A stretch of 64,000 bases of DNA from Paramacrobiotus metropolitanus (Eukaryota; Tardigrada; Eutardigrada; Parachela; Macrobiotidae). The position numbers were made by a program, and so were the translations under genes. This document shows, piece after piece, positions 12,701-24,700 of the stretch. The notes below the pieces were generated by a model. It did not search any database, was not told the origin of the DNA, and was given only the letters and a program-made list of their open reading frames with translations. The stretch spans positions 310,001 to 374,000 of the forward strand of contig NW_026570297.1 of the NCBI RefSeq assembly GCF_019649055.1, read 5' to 3'. The first letter of the stretch is position 1. Every line of letters starts with the position of its first letter.

Positions 12701-15700
12701 ATAAACAAGAAAAAATTCCGCAGGAAATCAAATCCGCATTCAAGAAGGGAACACGGTCAACAATGAACTGCCAAATTCTGTCAGAACTGATTATCGTCTT
12801 GTGTACAAAACTGACGCGGCTTGGTCACGTCTAAACACCTCCGCCTCACTATGAGCAACATTACACCACACAAAGCCGATTTCGCCAAGAATATCATCAG
12901 AAAACTGCTAACTCAGTAATTTCAGGTATGCGATAACTGTTGCCTTTGCAAGCAGACGCATGGGAAATCCAATACGCCGAGGCGCTCGGAAATCCTAGCC
13001 AAGCATACAGTAATTACCGATTTAACCGGTGCAAATACTTTCGCTAACGAGGCGCTGCCCCGCAAAAACGGCAAACGCTTGGCGGACTATCCGGGTCACG
13101 CATTCAGACACCCGGCCCGCCGTGGTCAACAAACAGTTACCCAATAAACAAAACCATGGTAATAAAACACGATAACTATTGCGGAGATCGGAACAATTAC
13201 ATTTTTAACTACTTGTTTCTCCTTTCTTTGGCTACAAGCGCAAACGGTAAAAAAATCCAAAATCTTCAGAACGATCTGTGCAGAAACACTGCCCAGCTGC
13301 ATTCACCTGTGATCCAAACAAATACTGTGGCAGACCATTCTTCAAACCCAGCCCGTTCGACGGCGATAAATCCACCCATGATCCGCCCTTCACCTTGCGG
13401 ATGCGCCGGTGCACCGTCACCGTCTCCTCCTCAGTGACATTCCGGCGCCGTTTGACCACGCGGTGCTTGCTGCTCTTATTCAGCACGCTTTCGCAGCTTT
13501 TGCTGGACACCTCGCTGAAACGCGGGCTTTCTTCGATGAAGACCCGCGACAAACGGGACTCCTGCACAGTGCTGTTCTCCGGCTGGTAGTCGTCGATGGT
13601 GATGTTGACGACGCTGCGGTTGCGATGCTCCACCCGGGATTCCACGAGGGGAACCACGGGCGGTGCCGGCGGATGGCTGTTCAACGCCGGCTGACTGCCC
13701 ACAATGTATAGACGTGCGGAACACGGGGCGTCGTCACCCTCATCGAAATTGCGCCCGCGGACGAAACGATACATTCCGCATTGAATTCAGCGCATCCCGA
13801 GTCACGTAATCCCAATTTATCCACAAGAATATTCGATAAATATTGTTAATTCCATAGTACTTCCACAGAATACTGCAGTTGACGGATCAAGACACCTGGC
13901 CGCGATGAATCAATATTGTCGGTCAAAAAAGGAGAAAATAAACCAGCAGTCTCTGAATCCATTCATCAACAAACGCGATACAGTCGGATGAATAAGAGCT
14001 GGCAACTTGTCATAACTGCGAAAGTCAGTTCAACGTTCGGCAACGGCAAACAGCCTAATAATTTCCGGTTGGGCCGTCTGACAGATCAGATCGCAGATAT
14101 GTGTAATAAAAATTCAAAAAATGTCTGCGTTGAACAATCTCGACTGCCCCGCATACACGGAAGCAGCGCGACAAGAATTCACTCTCGCAAACTCTCACAG
14201 CTGAGCTGACACTGTAGTACGAAAAACGAGCTCGGATGGATTCTTCATGGTATTCGAGAGTGGATTTGGCGCAGTTACGCACTTAATTCAGCTGCGAATC
14301 ATCAAGGCGTAACGCCACTGTGTTCTGACAGAGAGAGAAACAGGTACGTACATTATTGGTACATATACACAACCAACCACCTGCCATGCGTCGCAACGTG
14401 CTGGACAGTTTGCAGATCGCGCAACGACCGTTAAGTAGTGGCGAATTATTTTTGCCCAGGTAAATGATCAGACAACATCAACATTCAACGAGAACGCCAA
14501 ACGCCAGTCGGCCCCGTTATATTAATGTGCTGCTTCACCGACGCAACTACCATAAACAATCACATTCCGGCCTCCCATTCATTCACCAGCATCCATCCTA
14601 CTCCAACTACGTCGTACTTATTTTAATGTTGCACAGCAGGCAGTTTATCAACTCTCTGTTTAACTCCGCAATTCCGCAATGTTATTTTCGTCCGAACTCT
14701 CTTCAAGAACTAATTTCCGTGCAACGACAAGTCAACTCTTCCAATAAAAAATAAAATTCCACGTCATTTAAATGAAAGTCAAAGTCTGGAAGCTAGGATA
14801 GCATATGCAGCAAAACAAAATCGTGATGCTACAAAATCGTCAAACGCATTCAGATGGACATGCCACAATGCGATTACACCCCAGTGATTTTATCCCTTTT
14901 GCCCGCTACAAACAATACTATTCTATCATTTAGTCAGGGAATTTATACGGAAATTTCACAATCGTCGCCTTCACGCATGAAGGGCAATATTTCAATATTT
15001 CGAAAAATAAACCCCAACGCTTAAAAGAAAAGTATACGAGTATACAAACTTGCGAGAGCATCCCCGAGAGAGCGTCATTGCGAAAAATTGGAAAACAACG
15101 AAATAACGTCGATCTACCAATTCATCTCAAGTTTTTACTAAAAACAACATAAAGCCCTTTTAAAAATAACTGCAAAATTTAATTAAAAGAATTCACTTCT
15201 ACTGTGTTGAATCGATTAAAAATTTTAATTTCATCCAAAATTATAATTAACTTATATTAAAATCAAAAGTTATCCACGTGTTACAAAAGTTTTGACAGGA
15301 TCGTGCATGACAGTGATGTAATCGAATCTCGTTAGTCATAACTGATTACTGTTAGCAATAATGGCTCATTCTAGCGGCTGACGCCTCCGCAGTCCGTCTG
15401 AATATTACGAGCATAATCAGGCTGTGCGGCGACACCGAGTCATCGAAGTAATAGTACTTTTATAATAACAGTAACAATATTAACAACGTGACTGCAGAGA
15501 ATTATCGAACAATCCGACGAAGTATGAATATATCCAACAGCCGACGGTTTTGGCCGGCGCGACTGACCTGAAAGTGCAGGATGATGGTCCATATGAGGCC
15601 CAGCGTCAGCTTGGGATTCCCATCGACAATATCCTCCGGCCGAATGTTAACAACTTTAATCTGCACGAAAGCGCAACAATATTCGCAAATCGCTCATTAA

Positions 15701-18700
15701 TCCGCACAAAAGAATACGCTGTGAACTGCCAGCGGCTACATTCTAATTCAGCGAGTATCACTTCGTTAGTCAGCATAAGTGAAGAAATTTAAACGAGCGG
15801 TTAGTCATTTCTCAAATCAAAATAGACCAGCTTTTTTAATCGTTCGCCAAAGGAACGGCGCCGTCGCCATTTTATTTCTTTGACAACGTATCCGTACCAT
15901 CGTGATCAATTTTTAATTTTAATGTAAGGGTAAAATGACTAAGCGGTTCGGAAAATGAAAAACAAAATTCAACCAAATCTTGCCGCAGAAATCCATACAA
16001 AATCGTTCAATGCGGACGAATCACAATTTTATGGTTTAAAATTTGATCAGAAATAAGGTGCCAAAAAACCACTGGGTAAAAAATTTCCGCTATTATAAAC
16101 TACTGGGTAAAAACTGCCAGTTGTGGAACGGGTAGTTTAAACCAACAAAAATCCAATTAAAAGGGAAAGATGCGTACCTTTCGATACTTGAGGAACTGGA
16201 GTCCCGCATTGCAGTTCTGCACTTTGTGGAAGCGCATCCGGCCACGCTCGCGCGCCTGTAATAATCAGACTCCAATTAAAAAGCCGGCAAAACAATTTTT
16301 ACAACAAAGAACATCAATTTTCTCTGACGGCATCCCGTTGTGCGCCGGCTGACAAGTTGTCACTTTCAATGCCGACGCACAGAATGCACCGGTATTGTCT
16401 CTCGCGTTGCCTTCCGCCACTTACCAGCAGTTCACCTGACAAGACTTCCAGCAGCGACAACAGATTGTGCCCATCTTGCAGATCTTCGAACAAGTCGTTC
16501 ACCGTCTTTCCGGCCTACATTTTTCACAACCATAATTCATAAGAGACAAATTTAAACAATCGTATTCGAAAATCTCATGCAATGCTACTCGCCACTCGCC
16601 AGAACGGATCATTTTGATTATGAGGACATTTGGGTGCTGTGGGTGCTGTGAACATACCCTGCACGATTAGGCTGCGATGAACAGCCGGCTAAATTTATAG
16701 CCGTTTGCATTCAGACTGTGATATCAGTAGCGTTGCGAGCTACGGCTAACCAGCTGTTCATCGCAGCCTAATCGTGCAGGGTATGTTCACAGCACCCAAA
16801 TGTCCTCGTATATGTAGTTTCCTTATGATCCATTAAACTGACAACAAACCATTATGCTACTTTCTCATCTAAATATTTGTAGAACACTGGTGAATGTTAT
16901 CGACACATTACTGAATATATTCTTGTTAAATAATATTTGCACGAATTTGAATTATTTTATTCACATAAAACTTCGCCGCCATAAGAAGCCACAACAAAAA
17001 TTCAGAACAAGATCTCAACATATAATGTTTACGGTGATCTCGTATTTAAATTGTATTACTTTTTAAAACATTATTGTCGATATATTTACTCATATTGTAA
17101 CTATTCAGTCACTGCAAAGCAACTGCTTTTTTTAACAGACTGATCCGTTCTGGCGTTCAATTAGCCGGAAAACCAATAATACAGAGTTCACATCATTAAT
17201 AATGCAAGCACGTTTACTTTCAAAGTACAAACACACACTGCAGCACACATACACAAACGAAGTCCAGCAAAGCAAAAAGCAGAAAAACACCCAACCATGC
17301 TATATACACCAGAGCAGAACAACCGGCAACGAAAACTGATATCGATTTCCCGAAAGTTATTACGGCAGTGTTTACATATCGCACGTGCTGGACACATGTG
17401 GAAAGGGAAAAGTACCGAGACTGCACTGCTCGTTAGCCCTACAATGTTAGGCTCACACGAACAGGGATCAGCAATTCAGCATGCAGCGGAAGCGTAAAAA
17501 GGGGCAAGTGTCAATGGACAGCGGTCAGTTCAGATAAACAACGCCAGTCTACATCGTCAGGCAGACGGGGAGCTTATAGAGTTAATTTCTACAACATGGT
17601 CGTAATAGGAATTCATTCCAGTCAGACGAATGAAACGCAGATTGACGCATTAGTCCCGTATCGAATTTCAGGCAGTGTGAAGCGTTTGCTGGCTAATGAT
17701 TACTGTTATGATCAGGAAACAGAAGTTATGCATTCAACGGGATACAGCACGACAAAGACCAGATAAGTGGCCGACAATCCATGCTCGATAACGTTAAAAC
17801 ATTATGAATACGTTATGAATCTTTCTCAAATTAACTACTTGAAGTAGCCGTGGACTGACCTGTATAAACCTCCAGTGCTGGAAGATGCAAAATAAATAAA
17901 AGCTTATTAAATCAGGAAAACCAAGAACCACACACCTTCATTACATCATGCAGGAAATTATTTCAAATGAGGAAAATCAAAACACTCTTTCAAACAACTG
18001 CAATACGATCAAATATAATATTTTTAAAACGGGATAAATGTTAGTTAAAAAAGTAACGAAACTTTTATTCAAGCGACGCTATTTTAGATGTTTTCCTGTG
18101 CAACAAAAAACTTTGGAATGCATCAGTAGATGCTTAGGTCTGAGCTGACGTTTAACAGGGAATTTTTTTCTCGAACATCCCATACTGAAATTTAAGACGA
18201 CCGCGAGAGAACGACCAAATAGGTAAAAACTAAAAACACTTCAAGATACCTTCGCCTTAATTCAGCTGCAATCTTCTATGTACACATAATCGAAATATAT
18301 TTCATGGCTCAAATACCAACCACCCGCTGCCGAACAGTGGTTCTCATAAACGAGTCAAAGAATTCGCGCTGAGCACGAGCTTTATCTTTATGTCCACCGG
18401 AGAGAACGACCACCGACGCCGGAAAAAAGCTCGTGAAACGGGAGATAAAAACAGTCAAAGTATCTGCCGTTTTCATAAAACTTCCACAGATACGACTCCC
18501 GAAAAGTACATCGCTAACCTACGATCTCCCTTTTACAAAAGCAGACCGAAAAAGCTATCGGGCGTTGTTAAATGCTAGGCAGTTTCTATTACCAATCATC
18601 TGTGCTTGTTTAATGCCAGAAGCAATAAGAAGCGAAAAAGCGATAACTACCTAAATTACTCACTATAAGGATTCTTGCTATGAGCAAAAAGATTTTTCGC

Positions 18701-21700
18701 GTAGCAGAACGGAAGAACAAAGCAGAGAGGAGCAAAAAGTCGTGTTGATTAATTACGATAAAAGACATACCTTTTTCAAGTGCTTGTTCACCCATTTCGT
18801 AAACGTCTTCTTCTGAATGGCATCGCGCTCATCTGCAAAACAGCGAACATGCATTTCCATTATATGCCGCTAACTGACCACTCTCGAGTGCGGCGTACAA
18901 CACATCGCCACCGTACACTACATCAAATAAACAATATTACGCGCCGCAACAAAAGACCATCCAAAAAACGAACAAGCAATCCACGCACTAAATTATCGGC
19001 TTGTCGGAAGCGATTCAAGTGCTCTTCAAACAAACCAGCCATCTTGCGATGTGTAGCCAGCGTCATACGGGTGAAAAAAGAATCACCGAGCCCAATATTT
19101 GTCAACAACAATGAACAATTACCAACAAAAACGCTACAATAAATACAGTTCCGGTGCTTAATCAAATTCTACCACGATTTACTCACATAATTACATAATT
19201 AAATCCTATTACCGAAAAGTCGGAACATATGAAAAGTAATAACAATGTCAGTAGTATAAGCAGCAGAAATTTATAGCTTCAAGAAGGTTTGAATTATCGA
19301 CAAAAATTACCGTAATTAAAACTCCAAATTTAGGAAACAAAAGCGTACGAGTACAAAAAATTCTACATTGAAGTGATCCTTAGAAAATAAACAAATTTAT
19401 CTTACCGGCAATATTGTGCTAACATATACGTTAAACCAGTTAACAAAAAAAGGAAAGCGCACAACAGAACAAAGGTAATCCATCAACCAACCTCTGAAAC
19501 GTTCGAGGCTCTCCTCATACCATTCCTTAGAAACTCTAGGCAATTCATCCATGAAATATCACCATAATTATTCATAAATCGATTGCAAATATCAACCGGC
19601 TATGCAGATGTTTTCGCGACACTAATTTTACAGTTTAACACTATTATAGCGAAACACGATATAGCAATCCAGCAAAGCATGTCAAGTTCAGCAGACACGT
19701 CAATCAGCGGGAGCAAAACAGCTGAAAACTATACATACTGGCAAAACCCAATTAAACGCGCAGCAGAATCCGATCGATAGGCTCTCAATACAGAACAGTC
19801 CTGCACCGCATCGATGAGTTCGGATACTGTTATAAAACGTGAACAATATCAACCTGCACTGTGCGGTCGATCGGAAAGCATGGTGGCGTGTCTGTGGCGA
19901 AGCGGCCATCAACACAGTGCACACTCACCGGGCCAGCCGGTGCAAAGGTGCGCTACAGTGCCAATTAGACACTACTCTACAACCGGTCTTATTTGCTCTG
20001 TACGTACTTCCTTCGCCTTTTGCGCCATCTGTTCTAACACGAGTTGGCAGTTGCGGCAGTACAAGTAACTGAAGTAAGTAAGTACACTATTGCTGTCCAA
20101 GCGATACCGTTTAAGAATGAAACCGCTCTGCCATCGACACCTCTAACACGATTCGCAACAGTTGCTTTACAATGTCTTCACAACTCCGAAGTTGGAGCGA
20201 CAATGTCAAACAACCCTGTAATTTCGACCAATAAAACTATTTCCGTGAAAGAGACCCATTCTTTTAGACCACATTTCGCCGTTTTTTTCGATAACTATAT
20301 ACGCTCGTGCACAAGCATCGCGCTTTCGAACTATCGCTACAAGCAGACGATACATTACAAGATCGAAGATTCTGCTGCTACAGACGACTAAAATAAATTA
20401 CGTCAAAATCCGCAAAAAGCAGGTAGCGAAGATGTAAAAAATTTATGTATTTATACTGTAGCGGTCAAATTCGGAGCAACCTCGCGATAATTGCCATGAC
20501 CAAAACTATCGCAAGCAGCTGGTCAGTAAACACGCCGGTAGTACACGTTGCTCGTACGTATCGACCATCAATCGTGCCTGACAAGCACGACCTTTGTCAG
20601 TTCGAAAGTAAATATGAATGCAGCATAAATTAACATTGAAACGTCGCCTTATCAGCTCAAGAGAATTAATCACCAGCGCTGGTGCGTGTGCGAGAGATGC
20701 TGCTCAAAATGCTGACCGGATACGGAACTCAACTGCAGAACTCTGCTCCAATCAGCGTCATACCGGCGTGCGAAGTTGCCGAATGGCCACACGCGCAATA
20801 TCTAATCAAGCCCTTAATTGCTCGCCAGTTCACAAGTGGCCAGCCCTTTGACGGCACTCATTACTATCAACCGCACTGTTTACCAGATGAGGAGGATCAG
20901 CTGCGCCGTCCACACACACAGGTGGATCTGACCAAACACGTCCAACCAATTTGGCAACGAACACGCCGCTGTTTTTAAAAACGCTGCGGACAGAGGCAGC
21001 TGATTTCACATGCTTCAGTAGCGAATAAAATGTGCAACTTGCGTTTCCTTCAATGGACAGAAAAAACCTGTTGAACGCAGCCGACTAACAGGTTTTTACT
21101 CCAAAGTTGTAATTGGTCCGCTTATAAAAAGCCTTACGATCTAGTTCGCTTCATCCCCAGAAGCACAAAACTCTAGCAATTTTATCTAAAGATTTTCGGT
21201 ATTTTCCGTATCATTATTACCTACAGATCAACAAATGCAAAAATATTATCCAACCTGAGTCAGTACACGAACTTCGACCCGGTAAATAAACATGACTAGC
21301 TAGGTCAATACGAAAGACAGTACTTGAGAAAGAGACCAGATCAACCAAACTAAATAAAAGCACCAAAATACTCAGACGTATCATTATTAAACATACCTAT
21401 TATGAAAACTGAACGTAAAAAGAAACACCCACGTATTTATCACTCACAACTTCGAACGCGAAAAGATTTTAAGGTGCGCACCTTCTCAAGCAGCCACCTA
21501 GAGTAGGGAGACTCAACTACATAAACACCAACTGCCCGTAAATTTAAATCCATTACTTAATTTAATTTTCAATAACTATATTATTCTAAAAATTGTTTTC
21601 GGCTGCAAACACAACCGTATAAAACTGAGAAAAACAATTACCAAATATATCTTAACCGCTTACGTCAACACAATGGACAATCACAGATTCACAATCACCG

Positions 21701-24700
21701 TTTGAGTTTGAGAGAAAAAAAAATTATAAGAAAATCCCGATCTTAAGCGAAAGGCGATACATACATTGACACGAAAACAAATAAACAAAGAGAAGATAAT
21801 CGAATTCGCCGATTAAAATCAGCTCACCAATGGTTAAAGAACAAGAAATTTTTCGCTTGGAAATCTTCCGCAAAGGTTGGCGGTCCGACATGTTGTTACC
21901 AGCAGTGAAAATCGACAGCAAAATCGCTTACCTTTTTGCACAGAATATAGTTCAATCATGACGCCAATAAAATTATCGCTCTTGCGTAATAGTCAAATTC
22001 CACTAACAGTCAACACATAATCCCATCAACATTTCCATACTTCCCGCACGCTCTCCCATTAAAATAATTTCCATAACAAAATCAAAGCTCATAAAACGCA
22101 AGTGGGCAGTTTTACGACGCACCGTGACCATGAACCGAAAGCTATTAACTGGCAGAAATCACAACAGAAAACACGTCTCGGAGATGTGTACATACTTGGA
22201 CTGCACCGCTAAACTGCGACAATGAGACAACGCTTGGCCGTAAAAAACCCCGGTAATGCGCCCACGAGCGGCCTGCACTGGCAAACTGGTTATACAGTGG
22301 CGCCGACGAGCGATGTCAGTCCGTAAAACGGTAAATAAATAAATATCAACAAATGGCCTCGTTTCACCTGCGCGCCGGTGTACAACTTTTACGCTCTCGG
22401 CGACGTTTCCAGCCACTCACACCGTCGACAACGATTAAACTCTAATCCACACATTTTCATATTTTCAGATAGTTAGCTGCCCACATTAAGCAGTCAGCAA
22501 ACAAAAGTATCTTTTTCCAAATTACGGTACGAGCACAGATGCAGCGAGTCGCGACGCATATTCTGACAACGTACACGCACAGCATCAAAGAAACATATTC
22601 AAGGCGTTTTCCTATCTCCAATATATTGCATCAAGTACGCAGAACTGCTTCCAAAATTTACAAAAAGAAAATGAAAACATTTTTAAAAACCGCAAAACAA
22701 AAACCAAATATCTCCGTTAATTAGGTACGAAATTGTTCAGTTTTCCGGGGACATACACCAGATCGTTAAATCTTAGAAGTATCAGAGTTTTGTTAAATAG
22801 TAATCAAAGACATACGAATTTTAATCTAATCAAGCCCACCAGTCACCACAAATTATGAAAGCGCGTGTTACCGCGAACTTAAAAATAATTACTGAAAATT
22901 TTCACATTTAATAAACTGTAGCAAGAAAAGGCCGAAAGAATTTATTTAAAAGTCTAGCATGTGATAAATCAATTTTGTTTGGGTCCGCAAAGATAAACAC
23001 CGGTATCAGTGGAGCATAATTGCAGGGTGACACATCAACAACATATGATCAGACAGCAATCCAATAAAATGACGCTGTCCTACCACTAAACTGACACGCT
23101 TATCGCATCATACAAACAGGAGCAAATTCCCTGCTAGAAAATGCATGCCCATGGCACGATTACGCCATTTGCTCTGGTTATGCAATAGCTATAAACCCAG
23201 AATCGACACTTTTTCATGATACATACTTCTATTCTGATGTTTATCCACTTCCAGAGCAACTTTTAACTGCAAACCCGAAACCGGAAGCAGCCCTATTGTG
23301 CCCTGGCTGCTTTTAATAACATCCTACGGGCACTGCGAAATAAACTGCAGCTTAAGCTAAACAGTAAACAGATCGATTGTACTCACACGAATACATAATA
23401 TCTATATTTCCGTAATAGTATACATTGCTGAGTCAAGCGACTATTGATAAAAGGATACAATCGAGCGGTAATGAGAGGCACTTTGGCCGCATAATTGGAT
23501 TTGCGTCGGGCGTCTGACACATCCCTCTTCCCGTGATGAGTCACTTGTCAGAGTCACAGTTGTTAAATGTGCAGGACATGCCATGAATATGTCTAAACAC
23601 AGGAGAGCGCAGACAGCATTGGAAACGCCATCGCAATATTGCATCCCACTGTCAACAAGACAAACCGGAAACCAGACTGTCACGCCGCACGCGCAACACC
23701 CTGCGCCAAATGTTGGCTGCTGGCCCGACACATGCTTGACGCTGATCCCGTTCTCCCTCCCACACTAATCCATTTAAATCACTCGTATCACTCACACCGA
23801 GTAACACAGATATGAGATATCCATTCGTGCGATTCACGATTATTTTCTGTCTCCTACTTTTTATTAACTACAGGCACAACGTTAACGTGTACTTTATAAA
23901 TTCCACTGCATTACAAATATAAGACTCCACAAAATTACGAGAATTACAGTGAAGAAAAGCACTCACACTTGACGACATTGGTATGCTCCTGTGTCACTTC
24001 CAGTTCACTCTCAGTACGAAATAAAGTCTTGTTCCTGCGAAACGATATCGCCGCTTTCGCCATCCCGAGACTATTCCGACCAATAACCCGAGAACAACAG
24101 TTCGGAAAATTCTACTTCAGACGCATAACGCAAAACTACTCTTCAAAACACAGCAGAAATCAACCCGCAAACGAACCGGAAATGGCTTAGAGATGCACTT
24201 CTCTACGGGCTCTACCGTTCAGATATGTATAACAAATTAATGGCAGTAGGAGGGGTGCTTAGTCGGCCTAATCTGCGATCTCATAATGCTTATCGCTTCT
24301 ATCCCGATAAAACGTATCCAATCACAATATATCAGAAATAAATATTACTAATAATAACACTGACACAGCCGTTGTATCTGTACCGTCGACCTGCACTAAT
24401 TTCCAGTGCAGTTCACTGAACAAATTCAGTCGCCACAACTATCTAAACGGACCTACAAATTCAGATAAGCTACAATAACCTGACACTCTGCCTGATCAAT
24501 CTGGGTGAAAATCAGGAACTACAAAGGGCACCGCAGTAGCCTACAACCAGGTGGAACAAAAGCCTCCTATCAAAGTAAACACCCATCGTGTTCCCGGCGA
24601 AATCACAAATGACCACAGCGACAAGAATAACAAAAGACCAAAGGGGTGCACAATCAAGCTTCTTCTAAAAGACTACGTCACTGCATTGTTGCAATGTCTC

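Larger units (their letters stand above)
15568..18832 (-). other. Spectraplakin CH1 domain (four exons)
   Basis: Calponin-homology domain 1, the first half of the actin-binding module, spread over exons 18832-18771 ([19 protein letters not shown]), 16514-16425 ([20 protein letters not shown]), 16255-16178 ([10 protein letters not shown]) and 15660-15568 ([19 protein letters not shown]). These are the diagnostic CH1 stretches of spectraplakins. The first exon is joined in phase 1 (a GAT codon split across the junction). The next three are phase 0, so they could be skipped as a block without a frameshift. Introns of 2.3, 0.2 and 0.5 kb separate them, and the 2.3-kb intron contains an inverted-repeat element at 16.6-17.2 kb. 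Confidence 0.95.

Noticed and set aside
18923-19165. Open frame [12 protein letters not shown]... in the spectraplakin intron
   Set aside because: Neither available donor gives both a good consensus and the phase needed by the next exon.
22368-22416. Possible third alternative first exon of the spectraplakin (phase 1 donor GTGAAA)
   Set aside because: The frame begins with GTG directly after an in-frame stop and has no ATG, so it cannot be a normal first exon.
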